64,000 bases of DNA from Flavobacterium sp. LC2016-01. GTDB lineage: Bacteria > Bacteroidota > Bacteroidia > Flavobacteriales > Flavobacteriaceae. The notes under the pieces were generated by a model. That model was given only the letters and a program-made list of their open reading frames with translations, had not been told where the DNA came from and ran no database searches. This document shows positions 59,414-64,000 of this stretch, piece by piece; position 1 is the first letter of the stretch, and the number at the start of each line of letters is the position of its first letter. Location of the stretch: the NCBI RefSeq assembly GCF_009711135.1, contig NZ_WMIC01000008.1, positions 62,001 through 126,000 of the forward strand. Direction: 5' to 3'. The position numbers were made by a program, and so were the translations under genes.

Positions 59414-62400
59414 ATGGAGAACTTTATTCTATTTGCCTTGTTTGTATGTGTAGTTGTCTTGTTTAACAGTCTTTCTAAAGTAAAAGAAGAAAACGAAAAT
59501 CTTGAGTCTCTTTTTAGAAAAAGCAGGGACGACTATAATTCTTTGAAAAATGAAATTAAAGAGATTAAAAAACAAATAGCGCAACCTAATTTTGTTGCTG
59601 AAGATTTACCCGAAAAAATTAATGAAGTTGAAATAATTTCTGAACCAATAGTTGAAGTTTCGCCTTCGATAATTCCTCTTGACCTTAATAAAGTTGAGGA
59701 AGTTATTCAACATGAAGAAAATATCATTCCTGAAGAAGCGCTCGAAAAACTTGCTTTGGAATCGCCAGTAATTCATGTTTATGACGCAGACAAAATTATT
59801 GAAGCGAATAAAACTCCAGAACCAGCAGCAAATATCGAAACAGAGCCAATTCTTGAATTAGAAAAGCAAACTGAACCTCAACATTACGAAGAAGAAGTTT
59901 ATGTAGAAAGTGCTTTTTCAATTTTTATAAAAAAACTGGAACAGCAGTTTGCCGAAAACTGGACTGGAATTTTAGGAACTGCCATAATGGTTTTGGGAAT
60001 TGGTTATTTAAGCATTTATACCGCTTTGAAAGTTTCGCCAATGTTCCGAGTTTTAATTCTTTGGCTTTATGCTGGAGTTTTAGTTGGTTCTTATTACTTT
60101 TTGAAGACAAAAGAAAAATGGTTTAAAACAGGGCTTTGGCTTCGCAGTGCCGGAGCAAGTTTGTTTTTGTTTGGATGTTTTGGCGCTTCGCAAATTCCCG
60201 CGCTTACTTTTATAGAAAATATTCCGCTCGCTTATTCATTACTCGGATTTGGAATTGCAATCAATTTATATGTAGGGTATATTATTAGGCAGCAAACTTT
60301 TTTATCACTGCACGTGATTTTGAGTATTTTGATTTTATGTGTAATTCCGGAAAAATTGTTAATTACATTTTTGCTGGCGTCATTAACAGCAACAGCAGGA
60401 ATTATTTTGTCTTATAAAGAAAAATGGGAATATCATTTATTGATTGTTATTTCGGCTTTTATCATTTTTGATATTTGGTTTACACAAGGTGCACATAGTT
60501 TAAATTCGTCTCAAAACATTTTTGCCATCTTGGGTATTATTTTGGTTTCTGTAAGTTGTATGTACATGCAATACAGAAGCATTTATGCCGATACTCGTTT
60601 TGACCGAATTGCTTTTATAACACATCTTACCAACTGGATTTTATTTGCTTTAGGATTGATTTTACATTCAACAGGAAGTAAAATCAAAATATTCGTTCTA
60701 TTTGCAGCAGGAATTCTTTGTCTTTTTGCAGCTCTTTTTGCCAGAAAGAAAAAGATTTTTTGGCTGTATCATTTAGACGGAATGGTTTCGTTTCTACTCT
60801 TTGCGTTAAGCATTATTATGCTTAATGACTGGAAAGTAGGTTTAGATGTAATCGCTTGTGGCTTATACTTTTTAGTGATTACTTGCTTATTTATCGTTTA
60901 TAAAAGTGGGGAAATTTTATTGCATAAAATATTTTTAGGTATTAATCATGTTTTAGGTCTGTTTGTTTTGGGTTTTTTTGTTGTCAGCACTAATCCATCT
61001 TTCCAAGAAGTCATTATTACAAATGCTTTTGCAACGTTAATTGTCATGACTTTCATAACGTTAATTGTTTCGGTTTTCTGTGCTGTAAAAAAGGAGTTTT
61101 TAGAAATTGACTCTTTTATTATTAAAAGGGATTTGAGTTTAAACGGAATTCTCTCTGTTCTGTTTTCAATACTCTTTTTTATAAGCTGGTATCACACAAT
61201 CGAAATTTCGTTTTATTACCCACTTTTATTTTTGGCTTTGCTGTGGTGCTTTTTACGATTCAAATTCAAAACCAATACTTTTGATTTAGGCCGATTTACT
61301 TTTTTAAACATAAGTATTGTTGCAGGATTAATATTGATGCTCACAGAAGCTAAATCTAATGTAGATATTCTTTACGCTTTAGGAATTGTTTCTGTAATAA
61401 CATCGAACTGGTTTGTGAAATTATTTTATACCGATGAACGTACTATAAAAACTATTGGAATAATTGGTGTAAATGCTTTGTTGCTTTCGATTTTGTATAA
61501 ATATGGAGCCGGTTATAACATTATCCAGATTTTTGGATTGTTTGGAATAGCATTGCTAAATCACGAATTTTTGTGGATTCAGTTCAAACGAAAATCACTT
61601 TCTATAGACAACCAAGTCTTGTTGTATCTTTTTTGTCTTGTTTTTTCAATATTCGGAAGTTTCTTCTTTTTATACAATACCCAATTTTTAAATAATACCG
61701 AAATCGGATTAATTGCTGTTGGACTTTCTATTATCGAAACGTATATTTTATTTGCCGATAAAATCAGAAACAAATCGGATGAGGTTATTTCTGGCTGGGC
61801 AAATTTCAATACGCTGCATTCTGAATTGATACTTTTTAACGCATTAGTTTTTGGGTTTTCTTGTATCCAAATAGATTATATTCCAGTTTATTTGGGAGGT
61901 TTAGCGGTGATCACTTTTTGGATCTTTCAGAGAGTAGAAAAAATGAAACGCTACAATATTTACTCTTTTGTGTTGTTGATAGGCTCCGTACTTCTAAGTA
62001 TTTATTTAGCCGTTTCTAGAACAAATAACGTTAGTGAAAATATACTTTATGGTACGCAAATAACAACTATTTTATTATCTGTCGCTTACAGTTATCTGCA
62101 AATAAAAAGTCCGAAAGAAGAAGGAAAAATGTTCAGCACAATTTTGCCTGTTATCCAAAATTTATGGATAATAGCTTTACTGTTTATTCAGGTAGAGACA
62201 GTTTATTTAGCCCCAATATTTATGCTGCTGGCAATTCTTAATTTTGGTTTGATTTTGTACAGAAAAATAGATTTGCCTTCAGAATCGGTTTTGGTTATAG
62301 GGCTTTTATCTGTTCTGACGTCTGTTTTTTACAGTATCAAAACGCTTAATAGTTTTACTTTATTAGACTGGATTTTACAGCTTTCAGCCATTGTTTTGTT

Positions 62401-63064
62401 GATTGTCTTAGTTCTTTTAATTCATAAAAAAGAGTTTATTAAATCGCTGAAGATAGATTATCAAATTGCTGTAAACATTTGGCTTTCTATTATTATGTTC
62501 ACGCAATTAGAACACAAATGGCTTCCTGTATTTTGGGCAACAACGGCTATTGTAAACTTATTACTGTATTATAAAAAGATTGGAAACAAAAAAGAAATCA
62601 GTATTCTTTATTATTTGCTGGCTAATTTTCATCTAGCATTTGTAAGTTTCAGTTATTACGATTCTAAATTTGAATTTGTTTACCTAATCATATTTGCCTT
62701 ATTGGCATTGTATATTTTTATTATTTACAAATACATCGAAGACTTTGAGTTTAGAAACAGTATCATTATTTATCCCGCAACATTTAGTATCGGATTGTTT
62801 TTATTTCTTTCGTTTGACAAAGGAATCTTAACATTCTTCTGGATTTTAGAATCATTAGGTTTGCTGATACTCGGAATTATTCTAAAAGAAAAATACTTCC
62901 GTTACGTTTCGCTTTCCTTAGTTGGTGTCTGTGTCGTTCGATTAATGTTTTTCGATTTGTCAAATGCCGATTTCCTAATCAGAGCATTAGTTTTATTAGG
63001 TGTTGGAGTAGTGCTTTTAGTGATGAATACTTTATTTAAAAAATATAAAGAGCGATTTGATTAA
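59414..63064 (+). CDS. Giant DUF2339 polytopic membrane protein
   Basis: A 1216-residue protein. Residues about 1-20 are an N-terminal helix, about 22-52 a short coiled coil (LSKVKEENENLESLFRK), and about 55-175 an acidic Glu/Pro-rich linker. From about 188 on, roughly thirty hydrophobic helices follow; the first DUF2339 block is FAENWTGILGTAIMVLGIGYLSIYTALKV. DUF2339 proteins are large membrane proteins of unknown function, sometimes near cell-wall or glycan genes. It is the longest gene here and is followed by a hairpin. No catalytic motif is visible. Confidence 0.88.
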   Translation: MENFILFALFVCVVVLFNSLSKVKEENENLESLFRKSRDDYNSLKNEIKEIKKQIAQPNFVAEDLPEKINEVEIISEPIVEVSPSIIPLDLNKVEEVIQHEENIIPEEALEKLALESPVIHVYDADKIIEANKTPEPAANIETEPILELEKQTEPQHYEEEVYVESAFSIFIKKLEQQFAENWTGILGTAIMVLGIGYLSIYTALKVSPMFRVLILWLYAGVLVGSYYFLKTKEKWFKTGLWLRSAGASLFLFGCFGASQIPALTFIENIPLAYSLLGFGIAINLYVGYIIRQQTFLSLHVILSILILCVIPEKLLITFLLASLTATAGIILSYKEKWEYHLLIVISAFIIFDIWFTQGAHSLNSSQNIFAILGIILVSVSCMYMQYRSIYADTRFDRIAFITHLTNWILFALGLILHSTGSKIKIFVLFAAGILCLFAALFARKKKIFWLYHLDGMVSFLLFALSIIMLNDWKVGLDVIACGLYFLVITCLFIVYKSGEILLHKIFLGINHVLGLFVLGFFVVSTNPSFQEVIITNAFATLIVMTFITLIVSVFCAVKKEFLEIDSFIIKRDLSLNGILSVLFSILFFISWYHTIEISFYYPLLFLALLWCFLRFKFKTNTFDLGRFTFLNISIVAGLILMLTEAKSNVDILYALGIVSVITSNWFVKLFYTDERTIKTIGIIGVNALLLSILYKYGAGYNIIQIFGLFGIALLNHEFLWIQFKRKSLSIDNQVLLYLFCLVFSIFGSFFFLYNTQFLNNTEIGLIAVGLSIIETYILFADKIRNKSDEVISGWANFNTLHSELILFNALVFGFSCIQIDYIPVYLGGLAVITFWIFQRVEKMKRYNIYSFVLLIGSVLLSIYLAVSRTNNVSENILYGTQITTILLSVAYSYLQIKSPKEEGKMFSTILPVIQNLWIIALLFIQVETVYLAPIFMLLAILNFGLILYRKIDLPSESVLVIGLLSVLTSVFYSIKTLNSFTLLDWILQLSAIVLLIVLVLLIHKKEFIKSLKIDYQIAVNIWLSIIMFTQLEHKWLPVFWATTAIVNLLLYYKKIGNKKEISILYYLLANFHLAFVSFSYYDSKFEFVYLIIFALLALYIFIIYKYIEDFEFRNSIIIYPATFSIGLFLFLSFDKGILTFFWILESLGLLILGIILKEKYFRYVSLSLVGVCVVRLMFFDLSNADFLIRALVLLGVGVVLLVMNTLFKKYKERFD

Positions 63065-63082
63065 AAAAGAGTTTTGTTATAT

Positions 63083-63125
63083 AAAAAAAGCCACAGGTTC
63101 AAATAAATGAATTTGTGGCTTTTTT
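63083..63125 (+). terminator. Rho-independent terminator after the DUF2339 gene
   Basis: AAAAAGCCACA pairs with TGTGGCTTTTT, followed by T residues; the long A run on the left also allows use from the minus strand. Confidence 0.88.
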
Positions 63126-63160
63126 TAATTCAAGTTTCGGATGAATTGGTATAACAAGTT

Positions 63161-63180
63161 CTTAAGCAGAAATGCTTAAG
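63161..63180. repeat. GAAA-tetraloop hairpin
   Basis: CTTAAGCA-GAAA-TGCTTAAG is a perfect 8-bp stem with a GAAA tetraloop on the plus strand. CCTATAGG at 63192-63199 is an 8-base palindrome downstream. No T tract follows, so it is not a simple terminator. It lies between convergent genes. Confidence 0.6.
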
Positions 63181-63207
63181 GATTTGTCTTCCCTATAGGA
63201 AACGGAT

Positions 63208-63465
63208 CTATTTTTCTTCTTCTAAATTATCAGCAGCAGAAATCTGGTCCAGTATATTGGTCTGGTTGGGTGAAATATAGTTTTTTACTTCTCCAGTATT
63301 TTCTTTCTTAAAAAGAATATCTAAGGCATTGTATAGTTTTAATAAAACATCTCTATCAGCTTTTTCGATTTCTAAAGCGGTATTAAAATTAAAAACGTAA
63401 TTATTAGAATTACGTACTTCTACTTTTATTGTTTTTGATGTGATTTTAAACTTGACAATATCCAT
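63208..63465 (-). CDS. Hypothetical small protein (85 residues)
   Basis: An 85-residue acidic protein, MDIVKFKITSKTIKVEVRN at the start. No signal peptide or membrane helix. The N-terminal half looks beta-rich, and the segment ALEIEKADRDVLLKLYNALDILFKKE is likely one long helix. I do not recognise a family. It is convergent with the DUF2339 gene and ends downstream of the GAAA hairpin. Confidence 0.6.
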   Translation of the reverse strand: MDIVKFKITSKTIKVEVRNSNNYVFNFNTALEIEKADRDVLLKLYNALDILFKKENTGEVKNYISPNQTNILDQISAADNLEEEK

Positions 63466-63562
63466 TGTTTATAAATTACTTAGATTGTAAATTACTATTT
63501 TAATGAGGGTCATGTAAATATAACCACAATTCCGCTATAATTACAAACTGTTATAAATAAAA

Positions 63563-63588
63563 AAACATCACTTTAATAAGTGATGTTT
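63563..63588 (-). terminator. Terminator of tRNA-Met
   Basis: AAACATCACTT pairs with AAGTGATGTTT over TAAT, followed on the minus strand by T residues (the A run at 63559-63564). Confidence 0.85.
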
Positions 63589-63595
63589 TACCTAG

Positions 63596-63669
63596 TAGCG
63601 AGGACGGGAGTTGAACCCGTGACCTCAGGGTTATGAATCCTGCGCTCTAACCAACTGAGCTACCTCGCC
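63596..63669 (-). tRNA. tRNA-Met (anticodon CAT)
   Basis: Minus-strand cloverleaf: acceptor GGCGAGG / CCTCGCT with one G-T pair at position 1, D arm GCTCAGTTGGTTAGAGC, anticodon loop TTCATAA giving CAT, T arm CGGGTTCAACTCCCG. The GGCGAGG acceptor is of the elongator type; an Ile-CAT modification is possible but cannot be judged from sequence. Confidence 0.93.
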
Positions 63670-63822
63670 TGGACTGCAAGTGGAATGATTTCCTCATTGC
63701 GGGTGCAAAGATAGAAATAATATTAAAGCGTACAAGCATAAAATGAAGAAAAAAAAATATTTTTAAAAACGCATTGTTTTTGGACATATATTCTTATATT
63801 TCGAAAAAATTAAACGCAGCAC

Positions 63823-64000
63823 ATGGATTCAAAAATACGTTACGAAATCGAGTTCCCGATCAATTCTTCGCCGCAATTATTGTATCAATATATATCAACG
63901 CCTTCAGGTCTGTCAGAATGGTTTGCAGACAATGTAAATTCAAGAGGCGAATTTTTTACTTTTATTTGGAATGACTCACAGGAAAAGGCGCGTTTGGCAT
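63823..64000 (+). CDS. START-like domain protein, N-terminal fragment
   Basis: ATG at 63823 opens MDSKIRYEIEFPINSSPQLL and continues with YQYISTPSGLSEWFADNVNS, the pattern of START-like/SRPBCC (AHSA1-type) proteins with the beta-strand and the TPSGLSEWF helix. The frame runs off the right edge after 59 codons, so it is truncated by the window. A frame in another register from 63774 overlaps it and looks like a shadow. Confidence 0.75.
   Translation, partial: MDSKIRYEIEFPINSSPQLLYQYISTPSGLSEWFADNVNSRGEFFTFIWNDSQEKARLA

Noticed and set aside
1..64000. CRISPR arrays, prophage or transposase genes
   Set aside because: No array of regular direct repeats with spacers, no integrase or transposase motif, and no structural phage gene was seen. 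The palindromic repeats occur singly.

Overview
The window looks like a chromosomal segment of a Flavobacterium-type bacterium (Bacteroidota, Flavobacteriaceae). The reasons are AT-rich DNA, a SusC/SusD pair, a FecI/FecR/TonB-receptor set, promoter boxes of the TTTG / TAnnTTTG kind, few Shine-Dalgarno sequences, many DUF families typical of Flavobacteriia, and a parA-parB-DUF5683-dapB-lepB-wbqC gene order. I see no transposase, prophage or CRISPR array. All calls were made by reading the sequence; no database search was possible.

Layout. 1-3.3 kb (minus): membrane protein fragment, glycosyltransferase, DUF2461 protein and RecF, separated by palindromic intergenic repeats. 3.5-9.8 kb (plus): TPR membrane protein, lumazine synthase, MutL, two rhomboid proteases and a membrane-anchored EEP-family hydrolase. 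9.8-15.1 kb (minus): parA, parB, DUF5683, dapB, lepB and wbqC, read as one block. 15.6-17.8 kb: an orphan secreted beta-helix-like protein. 17.9-18.5 kb: one intact tRNA-Pro flanked by two damaged tRNA-Pro-like copies and a small GIY-YIG nuclease gene. 18.7-19.6 kb: thioredoxin reductase. 19.8-24.1 kb (minus): a PadR, PspC and two GIN-domain envelope cluster plus a DUF4870 protein. 24.3-28.4 kb: a hotdog protein and a very large GH18-like/deacetylase/GT2 fusion.

28.6-36.7 kb (minus) is a copper-handling region: cysteine-rich secreted proteins, a DUF3347 protein, an AraC regulator with a CxxC heavy-metal-type N-terminus, a CopA-type P-ATPase, and a multicopper oxidase carrying a CopB-like C-terminal barrel segment. 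36.8-38.9 kb: a divergent AraC/MFS pair. 39.5-46.1 kb: SusC, SusD and a surface DUF4957/DUF5123 lipoprotein behind an upstream region with LacI-like operators. 46.2-48.6 kb (minus): a four-gene unit with a pentapeptide-repeat protein, an HMA-like small protein, an AraC regulator and a protein resembling a caspase/CHAT fold that has lost its catalytic residues. 48.7-52.4 kb: divergent GH130 and GH2 genes. 52.5-53.8 kb: an MgtC-like protein and a nucleosidase. 53.9-59.1 kb (minus): an ECF sigma factor, a second HMA-like small protein, FecR, an STN-bearing TonB receptor and a DUF4249 lipoprotein. 59.4-63.1 kb: a giant DUF2339 membrane protein. The right end has a tRNA-Met and the start of a START-like domain gene.

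Most promising leads: the tRNA-Pro/GIY-YIG arrangement whose damaged copies carry stop-reading-like anticodon loops; a family of small HMA-like proteins without cysteines beside regulators; the apparent pseudo-protease operon; the copper module with its own fused sensor and oxidase-barrel fusion; and several nested palindromic intergenic elements.
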